DNA of 53,188 bases, from positions 1 to 53,188 of the forward strand of contig CAJMRP010000001.1 of the NCBI GenBank assembly GCA_905215765.1. Direction: 5' to 3'. Made by a program: the position numbers and the translations under genes. This document shows positions 24,244 to 32,489 of the stretch, piece by piece. A model generated the notes under the pieces. It was not told where the DNA came from, made no database searches, and saw nothing but the letters and a program-made list of their open reading frames with translations. Within the stretch, counting starts at the first letter, position 1, and every line of letters starts with the position of its first letter. Origin of the DNA: an uncultured bacterium (GTDB lineage: Bacteria > Actinomycetota > Coriobacteriia > Coriobacteriales > Coriobacteriaceae).

Positions 24244-24661
24244 CCCCAAACACCAGCCCATGCGCCCGCCGACCGCCTTCGAGCGCCTGGCGGACCCCGA
24301 GGGCAGACGCCGCGCAGCCGACCCCAACCTCACTGCCAACGGTGCCGTGCGCGCCAACCGCGCCGCACAGTTTATGCCCTTTGCCGCCCTCACGGGATAC
24401 TACGAACTCGTGCGCAAGCAGGAAATCACCATCGAGCAAAAACGTGAGCTCACGGAAGAAAAAGCCCTCGAGCTTTCGCAAAAGCTCGAGGGCCTCAAAC
24501 GCGGCGACTTGGTGCGCGTCACCTATTACGATACGTACGGCTATCGTAGCCGCACGGGCATTCTCGACGAAGCGTTACCCGCATTCAAGCTGCTCAAACT
24601 CAGGGATATCGCCATCAACTTCGACGATATCCAGGACATTGAGCTACGCGGACGAGCCTAG
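24236..24661 (+). CDS. YolD-like family protein
   Basis: 141 residues from GTG 24236, with GTAGGAGG upstream; it overlaps the polymerase stop by eight bases. NRAAQFMPFAALTGYYELVRKQE, VRVTYYDTYGYRSRTGIL and the IAINFDDIQDIEL C-terminus define YolD (PF08863). YolD proteins are nearly always encoded with a UmuC/UvrX-type polymerase and are thought to replace UmuD functionally. Translational coupling and shared LexA boxes imply SOS induction. Its TAG stop overlaps the stop of the convergent surface-protein gene within the tetranucleotide CTAG. Confidence 0.85.
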   Translation: MPNPKHQPMRPPTAFERLADPEGRRRAADPNLTANGAVRANRAAQFMPFAALTGYYELVRKQEITIEQKRELTEEKALELSQKLEGLKRGDLVRVTYYDTYGYRSRTGILDEALPAFKLLKLRDIAINFDDIQDIELRGRA

Positions 24662-27210
24662 CGACGAGAACGCTTGCGCAAGACGAGAGCAATGCCAAGC
24701 ACTGCGGCAGCTGCAACCAGCAATCCCAAGACCAGCGTGAGGGTCGAGTCGCCAGCGCGAGGCAGCGAGCCGTCCTTCGGAGTCTTCTTAGCGGTCGTCG
24801 TGACGGTGGTCGTGGTGCTGCTCGACTGGTCGTTGCCACCCGTCTGGCTGCCGCCAGGCTGATCGCCGCCACCCGGCTGCGAAGGATCGGTGGGTTCCGT
24901 CGGATCCGGAGTACCGGGATCAACCGGATTCTCCGAATTCTCCTTGCGCTGGATCCAGACCTGGCAACCATAGAACGGGTTGGCGGTACCAAGGCACAGA
25001 CCCTGGTTGGTCACCGCAAAGGTGCGCAGACCATGGTTATACGGATCGTTAAAGCCATTGGTCGTCAGCGTCGTAAAGTTCACGCCGTCCTCGGTCACAT
25101 ACATATCAAAGCCGCGCTCGGCATCGCGCAGGTAACACATGCACGTAAGGACACTCTGCAACTTCTTGAGGTTCTCCTCGCTCAGCAGCTTATCGAGCGC
25201 ATCCTGAATATCGCTCGGCAGCTCGGTGCCATAGGCATCCTCGTACTGCTGCTTAAGGCTCTCATAGCTATCGAGCATGTCCTGATACTGGTCGGCAAAG
25301 GACTTGAAGTACGCGATCTCGCCATCGATCTTCTGGACATAAGCGGCGTCGTCCTCAAAGTCCTGGGACATCGTCGCGGCCTGATCGCAAAGACCGCCCG
25401 CGGCATCCTCCAGCGCATCGCTCAGATCGCCAAAGCCCTTAGCAACCTCGGTCTTCTCGTCATCGACATCGACGGCCTTGTTTGAATCATCAACCTCAGC
25501 AGCTTCGTTCGAATCATCGACCTCGACGGCCTCGTTTGAATCATCGTCCGCAAGCGTGTTCACGGGAACGATGGGGTCGTCAGGCGATTTCTTGTCGAGC
25601 AGGTGATCGAGCAGGTCCCTAAGGCGCTGAACCTGAGAGTCCCACTCCTCGGGCGTCATATCGATAATGTCGCCATTGGAGAACTGGCCGATCGGCTCAA
25701 GCAGGCTCGCGGTATCAAAGGTACCGATATACAGCTTGCCGTCGAACTTCTGCATGCGCCAAATGTACTGGTTCTCGTTTCGGCCAAAGCCCGAAGTCAG
25801 GCCGGAAATACCGCCCTCGGGGAACATGTCGGTGCGATCGCCAACGACGAGCTCCATGTTCTCGTCCTTGTCCATGCGATAGATGTTAACCGACTGCTCA
25901 AGATTGGCATTCACAAACGAGCAGTCAACGCCACCCATGCTGCTCTTGCCGCCCTCTTCGGTGTTGGATTTGTTGAACAGGATGCGCTCGAGGGCAATCT
26001 CCTCGTCGTTGTATTCACCGATATAGAGGTAGTCGTTGTAGACGATGAGGTTGGCAGCGCCAGAACGGGTACGGGCAGGATCGATGCCAAAGCAGTACTT
26101 TGCACCGTCCGTCTTCTGATCGCCGACAATGGGAGTCCACGAATAGCTGCCGTCGGCATTCTTGTCGCCACGGACCATGGCAAACGACTGCATGGAATTA
26201 TCATCGGGAGCGTTCTCGGGCGTACCGGTGCAGATGGTCGCATAGAGATGGCCATTGTACGAGACCATATCCCAAATGGCGCCGCCGTAGATGCTGTCCT
26301 GATAGCGAATCGCCGGATAGCCAAACAGCGTCTCCGAGTTGGCAATCTCGGTGAAGCTGTCCTGGCCCTTCGAGGGGTCAGACGACGTCAGGATTGTCGA
26401 CACAAAATTACCGTTCGCGTCTTTACCCACATTACTGATGACGAGCTGGCCATCATGGACGCACATGCCGCGGATACCGGTAGAAATGCCCTGCTTGTAG
26501 GCAGCACCGTAATCCTGCATGCTCGAAAGGCCCTGATAGACAACTTTGTACTCATCCGTCTTAGGATCGATCTCGTATACAGCAGGCAGGCCGCCTTTGC
26601 CGTCATTGGTCCTGACGCTGCCGCAGAAATAGAGCTTACCCTTATAGCTCACGGCATTGCGGAACAAAGGAGCGACGCCGTTGAGCGATTCAGAGAGTAG
26701 CAGCTTGGTCTCACCGGTCTTGGTATTGATCTTGACCAAGATGCCGCCGCTGTCCTTGTCGGCCGTGCCGTCCTCCTTCTGCTGTCCATAGAAGAAGGTA
26801 CCGTTAAACATGGCCTCCAGCGTCAGGCGCATGGTTTCGACATCAAAGGAATCGCCCAGCGTGCTGTTCATGAGCGTCAGCGTGTTGCCCATCGCCGCAT
26901 AGCAGGTGCCCACATAAAGCCAGTCACCATAGCTCGCAGCCGCCCAAGTGTAGCTCTGGCCGCGATCGCCTTCGTTGTTGGCCGTATTACCATCGGCGCC
27001 CGGAACGGCAACGGCACCGTTACCCTGGTAGTCGACGATGCCATCCGGCTGCGACGTTCCTACCGTAGGATGCGAGAGCTTCTCAAAGGAATACCCATTT
27101 CCCGCATTGTAGGTAACGGCACCCGATGCGTCTTCGGCGTGCGCCGGCAGCGGCGATACCAAGATAGCGGCAAGCGCTGCCACCAAGCCAAGTGTTCCCA
27201 CTCGTCTCAT
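24658..27210 (-). CDS. Large secreted surface protein with LPRAG-type C-terminal anchor
   Basis: 850 residues. Signal peptide about 1-25 (MRRVGTLGLVAALAAILVSPLPAHA). Residues 40-520 form a beta-rich region with repeated short blocks (YGDWLYVGTCY, YKGKLYFCGSV, HDGQLVISNVG, YNGHLYATICTG, YNDYLYIGEYN, FDGKLYIGTFD), suggesting a six- to seven-bladed propeller. An acidic nonapeptide repeat (three copies) and a helical region (about 580-690) follow, then a Pro/Gly/Thr-rich wall-spanning linker. The C-terminus is LPRAG (from residue 816), a hydrophobic stretch and RKRSRR. The motif resembles a sortase signal with Ala for Thr. The family function is unknown to me. Confidence 0.75.
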   Translation of the reverse strand: MRRVGTLGLVAALAAILVSPLPAHAEDASGAVTYNAGNGYSFEKLSHPTVGTSQPDGIVDYQGNGAVAVPGADGNTANNEGDRGQSYTWAAASYGDWLYVGTCYAAMGNTLTLMNSTLGDSFDVETMRLTLEAMFNGTFFYGQQKEDGTADKDSGGILVKINTKTGETKLLLSESLNGVAPLFRNAVSYKGKLYFCGSVRTNDGKGGLPAVYEIDPKTDEYKVVYQGLSSMQDYGAAYKQGISTGIRGMCVHDGQLVISNVGKDANGNFVSTILTSSDPSKGQDSFTEIANSETLFGYPAIRYQDSIYGGAIWDMVSYNGHLYATICTGTPENAPDDNSMQSFAMVRGDKNADGSYSWTPIVGDQKTDGAKYCFGIDPARTRSGAANLIVYNDYLYIGEYNDEEIALERILFNKSNTEEGGKSSMGGVDCSFVNANLEQSVNIYRMDKDENMELVVGDRTDMFPEGGISGLTSGFGRNENQYIWRMQKFDGKLYIGTFDTASLLEPIGQFSNGDIIDMTPEEWDSQVQRLRDLLDHLLDKKSPDDPIVPVNTLADDDSNEAVEVDDSNEAAEVDDSNKAVDVDDEKTEVAKGFGDLSDALEDAAGGLCDQAATMSQDFEDDAAYVQKIDGEIAYFKSFADQYQDMLDSYESLKQQYEDAYGTELPSDIQDALDKLLSEENLKKLQSVLTCMCYLRDAERGFDMYVTEDGVNFTTLTTNGFNDPYNHGLRTFAVTNQGLCLGTANPFYGCQVWIQRKENSENPVDPGTPDPTEPTDPSQPGGGDQPGGSQTGGNDQSSSTTTTVTTTAKKTPKDGSLPRAGDSTLTLVLGLLVAAAAVLGIALVLRKRSRR
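25465..25545 (-). repeat. Three in-frame 27-bp repeats (DDSNEAVEV) in the surface protein
   Basis: Units at 25545-25519, 25518-25492 and 25491-25465 encode DDSNEAVEV, DDSNEAAEV and DDSNKAVDV. The acidic tract links the propeller-like and helical regions. Copy number may vary between strains. Confidence 0.8.
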
Positions 27211-27482
27211 AAGGTTATAGCCTCCCCTGTCCTAAAGCCCAGTTTTAGCATTCTTCATTTCTGTCCACGGTTAATTGCAATCTGAGCACAGCAATAATCA
27301 GTGTATAAATATACACCTGTAATTTTTTGGACGGGTTCATAGATGCTCGATTGGTAGCGAATTCCGCGCAAACCGTCACCAAACTCCACTTTTGCCGCAT
27401 CTAAAGGTTATTTTTGCGCAAATTTTTGGATGCCGATAGTCACAATGGGCAGGAGGCTGGTACCCACCGGAGAGGGCAACGC
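27211..27482. other. Intergenic region upstream of the surface protein
   Basis: 272 bases between the HMA gene stop and the surface-protein start. It is notably AT-rich near 27290-27330 and holds the palindrome GTGTATA-AA-TATACAC (27301-27316), which could be part of a promoter or operator for the surface-protein gene. I see no gene or RNA. Confidence 0.3.
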
Positions 27483-27866
27483 CTACATTTTCATAACGTA
27501 ATAGCCCGCACCCCTCACTGCCGTCTCGAGTGTGTCGCGATCAACCGGGCGCTTCGAGCGCACGCGTGCCGTGTGGTCCGCGTACGTTACCGTAGCCCAC
27601 ACGCCATCAAGCGCATTGAGGGCATTCGTCACATTCCGGGCGCAGCCGTCGCAACTCATGCCGCCGATAAGGAGTTCCTCACGATAGGGGTAGTGGGACT
27701 CGTCGGTGTCTGCCACCACAACCTTCTTGGCTTTCTTGCCGCTCGCGCCATCACTGCAACAGCTCTTTCCATGCGTCGACGCCGCAATGCGACGCAGTCC
27801 AAAAAACATGCCGACGGCAATGACGGTCAGCACGATGATATTTGCAGGATTTAGCAAGTCACTCAT
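27483..27866 (-). CDS. Membrane-anchored heavy-metal-associated (HMA) domain protein
   Basis: 127 residues from ATG 27864-27866 (AAAGGGGAA upstream). The N-terminal TM helix spans about 9-27, followed by a Cys pair in KSCCSDG (35-40), reminiscent of FeoB-associated Cys-rich proteins. The C-terminal HMA domain spans about 62-127 with GMSCDGC (69-75; Cys72 and Cys75), the copper-chaperone CxxC, and a C-terminal GAGYYV block. The promoter carries a CsoR-type operator, so Cu(I) handling is the best guess: a membrane-tethered chaperone or sensor. No CopA-type ATPase is adjacent in this window. Confidence 0.8.
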   Translation of the reverse strand: MSDLLNPANIIVLTVIAVGMFFGLRRIAASTHGKSCCSDGASGKKAKKVVVADTDESHYPYREELLIGGMSCDGCARNVTNALNALDGVWATVTYADHTARVRSKRPVDRDTLETAVRGAGYYVMKM

Positions 27867-27885
27867 GCGTTCCCCTTTCAGTAGC

Positions 27886-27914
27886 ACTATCTAGATACCC
27901 CCATGGGGTGTCAC
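27886..27914 (-). promoter_or_regulatory. Copper-type (CsoR-like) operator within the HMA gene promoter
   Basis: ATACCCCCATGGGGTGT (27895-27911) matches the CsoR operator pattern of two half-sites of A/T plus a G/C run. It lies in the 17-base spacer between -35 GTGACA (complement of 27909-27914) and -10 GATAGT (complement of 27886-27891) on the minus strand. Confidence 0.6.
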
Positions 27915-27973
27915 CATCTTAACCCAAAATCATGTCCGTTCGGTCAATTAGTTTCCCTCTTCAAACTTTTTTG

Positions 27974-28001
27974 TTGACCATTGCTTACTTTCGTGTATAA
28001 G
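27974..28001 (+). promoter_or_regulatory. Promoter of the DUF3793-flavodoxin operon
   Basis: -35 TTGACC (27974-27979), 16-base spacer, -10 TATAAG (27996-28001), 38 bases before the GTG start of the DUF3793 gene. Confidence 0.65.
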
Positions 28002-28039
28002 TTTTCCTAGGCTAACAGTCTAGATCCGTAAGGGGCGCC

Positions 28040-28744
28040 GTGACCCGAACCATAGACATTCCAACGTTTCAGGCAGCGATCGTGCGCAACTGCTCTCCCA
28101 CGCTCGCGGGCATCAAGCCGGCATCGCTCTTTACCTATCCAGGCACCTACGCCCACGGGGACGGCTCGACCGCAACCGAAACCATCGCAGAACGCCGAGC
28201 ACGCCTGCTCAACGTTATCGCCCAGTGCAATCGCGAGCTTGACCCGTTCGGTATCCACCTGAGTGTTTTGGTCTGGCGGCCCTGCGGAGCGCTCGTGTAT
28301 ATGTACCGAGCCAAAAGCCTCACCACCTATTTCGCAGACCCTCGCGCCCAAACGGCGCTCGCCTCGGAAGGCTACGACACGAGAGACCTTTCGACATGCC
28401 TTGTGCATTTGGCATCACGCATCACGCTCGCGAGCAATAACGTCGCGGAATGCGCCTGTAGCCAGACTCGATGCGCACTACCCCAGCAAGCTAGCTGCAG
28501 CAACGACTGCACCTGCGAGTTTCCGCACGAAATAGGCTACTTCCTAGGATATCCCTACGACGACGTGCACGAGTTTATCGTCCAGCGCGGCGAGAACTAC
28601 AAGGTCTTTGGAGCTTGGAAGGTCTACACGAATGTCGAGCAAGCGCTTGCGATGTTTGACGCCTACCGCGCTTGCACTCAATACCTCACCTTTGTCTATC
28701 AGCAGGGCTGCAGCCTGGCGCAACTTGCCCAGGCAACCCGATAG
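28040..28744 (+). CDS. DUF3793 family protein
   Basis: 234 residues from GTG 28040, with AAGGGG upstream. The block CTCEFPHEIGYFLGYPYDDVHEFI (about 156-178) is the hallmark of DUF3793 (PF12672). The middle VLVWRPCGALVYMYRAKSL block also fits. A Cys-rich stretch precedes the hallmark (CACSQTRCALPQQASCSNDC), so it may bind a metal or cluster. The biochemical role of the family is unknown; it is found in anaerobes and commonly next to a flavodoxin, as here (46 bases downstream). That pairing suggests a redox or heme/iron-related role, by inference only. Confidence 0.8.
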   Translation: MTRTIDIPTFQAAIVRNCSPTLAGIKPASLFTYPGTYAHGDGSTATETIAERRARLLNVIAQCNRELDPFGIHLSVLVWRPCGALVYMYRAKSLTTYFADPRAQTALASEGYDTRDLSTCLVHLASRITLASNNVAECACSQTRCALPQQASCSNDCTCEFPHEIGYFLGYPYDDVHEFIVQRGENYKVFGAWKVYTNVEQALAMFDAYRACTQYLTFVYQQGCSLAQLAQATR

Positions 28745-28790
28745 AACATAGAAGCCGCGGCAACCTGCCGCACAACTGAAAGGACTCAAC

Positions 28791-29210
28791 ATGAGCAAGA
28801 TCGCCGTCGTCTACTGGAGCGGCACGGGCAACACCGAGGTCATGGCAAACTTCGTTGCCGAAGGTGCAACCGATGCCGGTGCCGAGACCGAGGTCATCCC
28901 CTGCGCCGACTTCTCTGCCGACAAGGCCACCGAATATGATGCCTTCGCCTTCGGCTGCCCAGCCATGGGCTCTGAGGAACTCGAGTACGATGAGTTCCAG
29001 CCGATGTGGGACGAGGTTAAGGAGGCTCTCGGCGACAAGAAGGTCGTCCTCTTTGGCTCCTATTCGTGGGCCGAGGGCGAGTGGATGGACAACTGGAAGG
29101 GCGACGCCGACGAGGCCGGCGTCAACGTCGTAGACTCCACCATCTGCTACGACGCGCCCGACGACGAGGGCGAGGCGGCCTGCCGCGCCCTTGGAGCCGA
29201 GCTCGTCTAG
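28791..29210 (+). CDS. Flavodoxin
   Basis: 139 residues, short-chain flavodoxin. The FMN phosphate loop is VVYWSGTGNTEVMA (7-20). The isoalloxazine-contacting loops are GCPAMGSEELEYDEF (54-68) and LFGSYSWAEGEWMDNW. The protein is strongly acidic, as electron carriers are. AAAGGA precedes the ATG. It is co-transcribed with the DUF3793 gene and ended by a perfect terminator hairpin 57 bases downstream. It likely transfers low-potential electrons in the cytoplasm, replacing ferredoxin under iron limitation. Confidence 0.9.
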   Translation: MSKIAVVYWSGTGNTEVMANFVAEGATDAGAETEVIPCADFSADKATEYDAFAFGCPAMGSEELEYDEFQPMWDEVKEALGDKKVVLFGSYSWAEGEWMDNWKGDADEAGVNVVDSTICYDAPDDEGEAACRALGAELV

Positions 29211-29267
29211 CGGCAATGAGCTCCGCCCGTAACGCGCTCTGCACCAAAACACATTCGCGTCCCAACA

Positions 29268-29302
29268 AAAACGGGAGCCGGATCACATCCGGCTCCCGTT
29301 TT
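29268..29302. terminator. Bidirectional intrinsic terminator
   Basis: A perfect 16-bp stem with a 3-base loop (29268-29283/29287-29302, core ACGGGAGCCGGAT). It carries A and T runs at both ends, so it terminates the flavodoxin operon on the plus strand and the ABC transporter operon on the minus strand. Confidence 0.9.
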
Positions 29303-29327
29303 CTGCTATGTCAGTCATATAAAACGG

Positions 29328-30080
29328 CTACGAAATATTGCCCAAGAACGCCTTGGTGCGCTCGCTCTTAGGATGGTCGAAGACCTCGCTCGGCGTACCC
29401 TCTTCCACAATGACGCCTCCGTCCATAAAGACGACGCGGTCGGCGACATCGCGGGCAAAGCCCATCTCGTGCGTCACGACGATCATGGTCATACCGTCGT
29501 GCGCCAGGTCGCGCATGACGCCCAAGACGTCGCGCACGAGCTCAGGGTCGAGCGCCGAGGTGGCCTCGTCAAAGAGCATGACGTGCGGGTTCATCGACAG
29601 GGCGCGGGCGATGGCAACGCGCTGCTGCTGGCCGCCCGAGAGCTGGCTCGGCATAAAGTCGATACGCTCGGCAAGACCGACCTTGGTCAGCTCCTCGACG
29701 GCGATCTTCTCGGCCTCTTCCTTGCTGCGCTTGAGCACCTTCTGCTGCGCGAGCATGACGTTCTTTTTGACTGAGAGGTGCGGGAACAAATTGAACTGCT
29801 GGAACACCATACCCAGATGCGTGCGCACCTTGTTAAGGTCGACGCCCTTGGCGCACACGTCCACACCCTCGACGATAATCGAGCCGCTCGTGGGATGCTC
29901 CAGACGATTGATGCAGCGAAGCATTGTCGACTTGCCCGAGCCCGAGGGGCCCAAGACCACAACGACCTCACCCTTGTGCACATCCAGATCGATATCGCGC
30001 AGGACCACGTTGTCGCCAAAGGCCTTCTGGAGGTTCTTGATACTGACGACGACCTCGTTCGAGTTATTGGTTTCGCTCAT
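29328..30080 (-). CDS. Amino-acid ABC transporter ATP-binding protein (GlnQ-like)
   Basis: 250 residues. Walker A GPSGSGKST, Q-loop FQQFNLFPHLSVKKNV, signature LSGGQQQRVAIARAL, Walker B VMLFDEATSALDPEL and the H-loop VTHEMGFA are all present. This is the polar amino-acid uptake (PAAT) type. It is the last gene of a three-gene operon (binding protein, permease, ATPase), 12 bases after the permease stop. It powers import from the inner face of the membrane. A bidirectional terminator follows. The amino acid transported cannot be told from the ATPase. Confidence 0.92.
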   Translation of the reverse strand: MSETNNSNEVVVSIKNLQKAFGDNVVLRDIDLDVHKGEVVVVLGPSGSGKSTMLRCINRLEHPTSGSIIVEGVDVCAKGVDLNKVRTHLGMVFQQFNLFPHLSVKKNVMLAQQKVLKRSKEEAEKIAVEELTKVGLAERIDFMPSQLSGGQQQRVAIARALSMNPHVMLFDEATSALDPELVRDVLGVMRDLAHDGMTMIVVTHEMGFARDVADRVVFMDGGVIVEEGTPSEVFDHPKSERTKAFLGNIS

Positions 30081-30092
30081 GATAGGACCTCC

Positions 30093-31454
30093 TTACAGAC
30101 CGGCGATGTGATCGGCAGGCGTCGCGACAACCTGTCCGGCGCTCTTGGCGGGACGCTTCTTCTTGGTCTCGGTCGTGCCCAAAAGCCTCGCCTCAAGACC
30201 GCTCACCAAGCGAGCGAGCGGCAGGGTGATGACCAGATAGAACAGGGCGGCAACCACGTACGGTGTAATGGAGCCCGTCGTGGCCACGATGGTACGGGCG
30301 TTCATGACGATCTCGACCACACCCACGGCGGCAAGCAGCGACGTATCCTTGTAAAGCAAGATAAACTCGCTGGTCAGCGTAGGCAAAACATTGCGGAACG
30401 TCTGCGGAATCATAACGTAGAGCAGCGTCTGGAAGGCATTCATGCCCAGAGAGCGAGCAGCCTCGTTTTGGCCCTTGGGGATTGATTGAATACCGGCACG
30501 GAAGATCTCGCACAGATAGGCAGACGAATTCATGGCCATGACGATGACGCCGAGCACGTAGTCATCAACCTTGACGCCGGCCAACGGCAGACCGAAGAAC
30601 GCGATATAGATCTGCAGGAACGCCGGCGTACCGCGAATGATATTCACGTAGATACCGGCAAGGCAGCGCAGGATGCGCGACTTGGAAATGCGCATGAGCG
30701 ATAGGGCGAAACCGAAGGGAATTGCCAGCGGAAACGCCACAAGCACGATCGAGAGCGACATGAGGAAGCCCTTGAAGACGATCGGCAGGCTCTGGACCAA
30801 AATGACCGGGTTCAAGAACAGGCGCAGGAACATATTGGAGTTCCAAGCCTCGACCCACGGCTGCTCCTTAAGGTCGGCCAAGAAGTTATCGAAGGCCGTC
30901 ACGCCCTTGATCTCCACCGACGGAATCTTGGAGATCTTCTTGGTCGAGCCATCGGCCAAAGTGTAGGTGCCGCTAAAGGCCTCATCGCCGCCCTCGACGG
31001 GAAACGTCACACCATAAACCTCGACACGGAAAAAGCCGCCGGCAGGCGCCGTCTCGCCAAAGTCAATCTTGAGCGTCTGGCCGTCAGCCTTGCACGTGGG
31101 TTTCATGGGCGTACGATCCATGAGGTCCTCGCCCGAGAGCATCGTCAATCGCGTGTCATCGGTACCAAATGTCGTGCCGTCGACAAACGTCAAAGAAAGA
31201 CCGCTCAGCTCCTCGTCGGCATCGGCCTGAACTTCCCAGGTAATGCGCGTCTCGGTGCCGCCGACCACATCGCTGCCCGAACCGGTGTTGGGTCGGGCGG
31301 TAATCTTTGCGGTCTCAAGCGCCTGGGCGGTCGTGGGCGCATATGCCCCCGCGCACACCAGCGCGAGCGCCACGGCCATGACGCAGACTAGCTTTTGGAG
31401 CAAGGCGGGCAGTGGAAAACGCTGCTCCGCGGCCCCTTTGTTCAGTCGAGACAA
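30093..31454 (-). CDS. Amino-acid ABC transporter permease with N-terminal extracytoplasmic domain
   Basis: 453 residues from TTG 31452-31454, chosen because AGGAG lies six bases upstream; no upstream start has a site. A signal-like hydrophobic segment (KLVCVMAVALALVCAGAYA, about 17-36) leads into about 190 residues of beta-rich, soluble sequence (TRITWEVQADADEELSGLSLTFVDG onward). A HisM/GlnP-type permease domain then follows, with LPIVFKGFLMSLSIVLVAFPLAIPFGF, the EAA loop EAARSLGMNAFQTLLYVMIPQ, and LLYKDTSLLAAVGVVEI. Usual family length is about 220-290, so the N-terminal half is an addition. It may be a fused accessory domain on the outer face. Confidence 0.82.
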   Translation of the reverse strand: MSRLNKGAAEQRFPLPALLQKLVCVMAVALALVCAGAYAPTTAQALETAKITARPNTGSGSDVVGGTETRITWEVQADADEELSGLSLTFVDGTTFGTDDTRLTMLSGEDLMDRTPMKPTCKADGQTLKIDFGETAPAGGFFRVEVYGVTFPVEGGDEAFSGTYTLADGSTKKISKIPSVEIKGVTAFDNFLADLKEQPWVEAWNSNMFLRLFLNPVILVQSLPIVFKGFLMSLSIVLVAFPLAIPFGFALSLMRISKSRILRCLAGIYVNIIRGTPAFLQIYIAFFGLPLAGVKVDDYVLGVIVMAMNSSAYLCEIFRAGIQSIPKGQNEAARSLGMNAFQTLLYVMIPQTFRNVLPTLTSEFILLYKDTSLLAAVGVVEIVMNARTIVATTGSITPYVVAALFYLVITLPLARLVSGLEARLLGTTETKKKRPAKSAGQVVATPADHIAGL

Positions 31455-31522
31455 GGTGGCTCCTATCGTAGAAGTTGCCGGCAAAACGAGACGGAAACGC
31501 TCTCCGTCAAGAGAAGCGCAAA

Positions 31523-31549
31523 GGCCCTCTCCGCAAAACGGAAAGGGCC
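31523..31549 (-). terminator. Partial terminator between binding protein and permease genes
   Basis: On the minus strand an 11-bp stem (GGCCCT-TCCG arms, one mismatch) with loop TTTT-type sequence is followed by TTTGCGCTT. It lies inside the ABC operon, 22 bases after the binding-protein stop, and probably lets the binding protein be made in excess. Confidence 0.6.
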
Positions 31550-31571
31550 CGCGCGCAATCAAGTAGTTATT

Positions 31572-32432
31572 TTACTTGATGTTGTACTTAGCCATGAGGG
31601 CGTCGACGGTACCGTCGTCGGTCAGGTCCTTGATGGCCTGGTTGATGTCATCCTTGAGCTTGGTGTTGCCCTGGTTGATGGCAATGGCGTACTCCTCGCC
31701 GGTGCTAATCTGCTTGATGGTCTGGCAGGTGTTGAACTGCTCGGCGGTCAGCTGGCTGGCAACGGAGCGGTTGGTGACTACAGCGTCGCCCTTATCGGAC
31801 TGCAGGGCGCTGAAGCACTCGGTAGCGTCCTTGTAGGGGACAATCTTGGCCTTGGGGAAGTTCTCCTGGGCAAAGGACTCGGCGGTCGAGCCAGACTGGA
31901 CGATGATGGTAGCGTCGGAATTGTTGAGCTTCTCGCTGTAGTTATCGGCCGTGATGTCGGTGTTATCGACCTTGGTCACGATAGCCTGATCGTCCATGTA
32001 GTAGGAATCAGAGAAAGTGACTTCCTTCTCACGCTCGGGCGTGTCAGTGATAGCCGCGATGGAAACGTCATACTTGGCGCCCGAAGCGACGCCCGGAACC
32101 AGCGTGTCAAAGTCATTGTTGACATACTCGACATCCAGGCCCAGCTTGTCGCCGATAGCCTTGATGAGCTCAAGGTCAAAGCCCTGATAATCGCCGTTGT
32201 CATCTTTGTACTCAAACGGAGCGTACTCGGCAGAGGTGCCGACGGTGAGCGTACCGTCCTTGACGAGCGCATACTCCTTGGAGCCGTCGACCTTCTCGAC
32301 CTTAGCGTCGTCAGAGCTGCTGGAACCGGCATCAGAACCAGAGGTGGCGTTGGACGAGCCGCAGCCCGTCAGAGCGAGGGCGAGCGCCATAGCACCCGTG
32401 GCGGCAAATGCGCCAAGCTTCTTCAGCTTCAT
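31572..32432 (-). CDS. Amino-acid ABC transporter substrate-binding lipoprotein
   Basis: 286 residues from ATG 32430-32432 (AAGGAG upstream). Lipoprotein signal peptide with lipobox LALTGC, lipidated Cys24, followed by a Ser/Asp linker. The SBP_bac_3 domain starts at LTVGTSAEYAPFEYKDDNGDYQGFDLELIKAIGDKLG, continues with FDTLVPGVASGAKYDVSIAAITDTPEREKEVTFSDSYY, and ends with the C-terminal LNDDINQAIKDL-type helix. It captures a polar amino acid outside the membrane for the downstream permease and ATPase. It is the first gene of the operon, with a promoter at 32490-32518. Confidence 0.92.
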   Translation of the reverse strand: MKLKKLGAFAATGAMALALALTGCGSSNATSGSDAGSSSSDDAKVEKVDGSKEYALVKDGTLTVGTSAEYAPFEYKDDNGDYQGFDLELIKAIGDKLGLDVEYVNNDFDTLVPGVASGAKYDVSIAAITDTPEREKEVTFSDSYYMDDQAIVTKVDNTDITADNYSEKLNNSDATIIVQSGSTAESFAQENFPKAKIVPYKDATECFSALQSDKGDAVVTNRSVASQLTAEQFNTCQTIKQISTGEEYAIAINQGNTKLKDDINQAIKDLTDDGTVDALMAKYNIK

Positions 32433-32489
32433 AATAAATCTCCTTCCGGTGACCTCGTTTGATTCAGAGGTCTGCAAAAACTGTTGGCT

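Noticed and set aside
27312..27321. TACACCTGTA, an exact match to the CopY 'cop box' TACANNTGTA
   Set aside because: With eight fixed bases about one chance hit is expected in a window of this size, and it lies upstream of the surface protein, not of a copper gene. The CsoR-type site at 27895-27911 is better placed.
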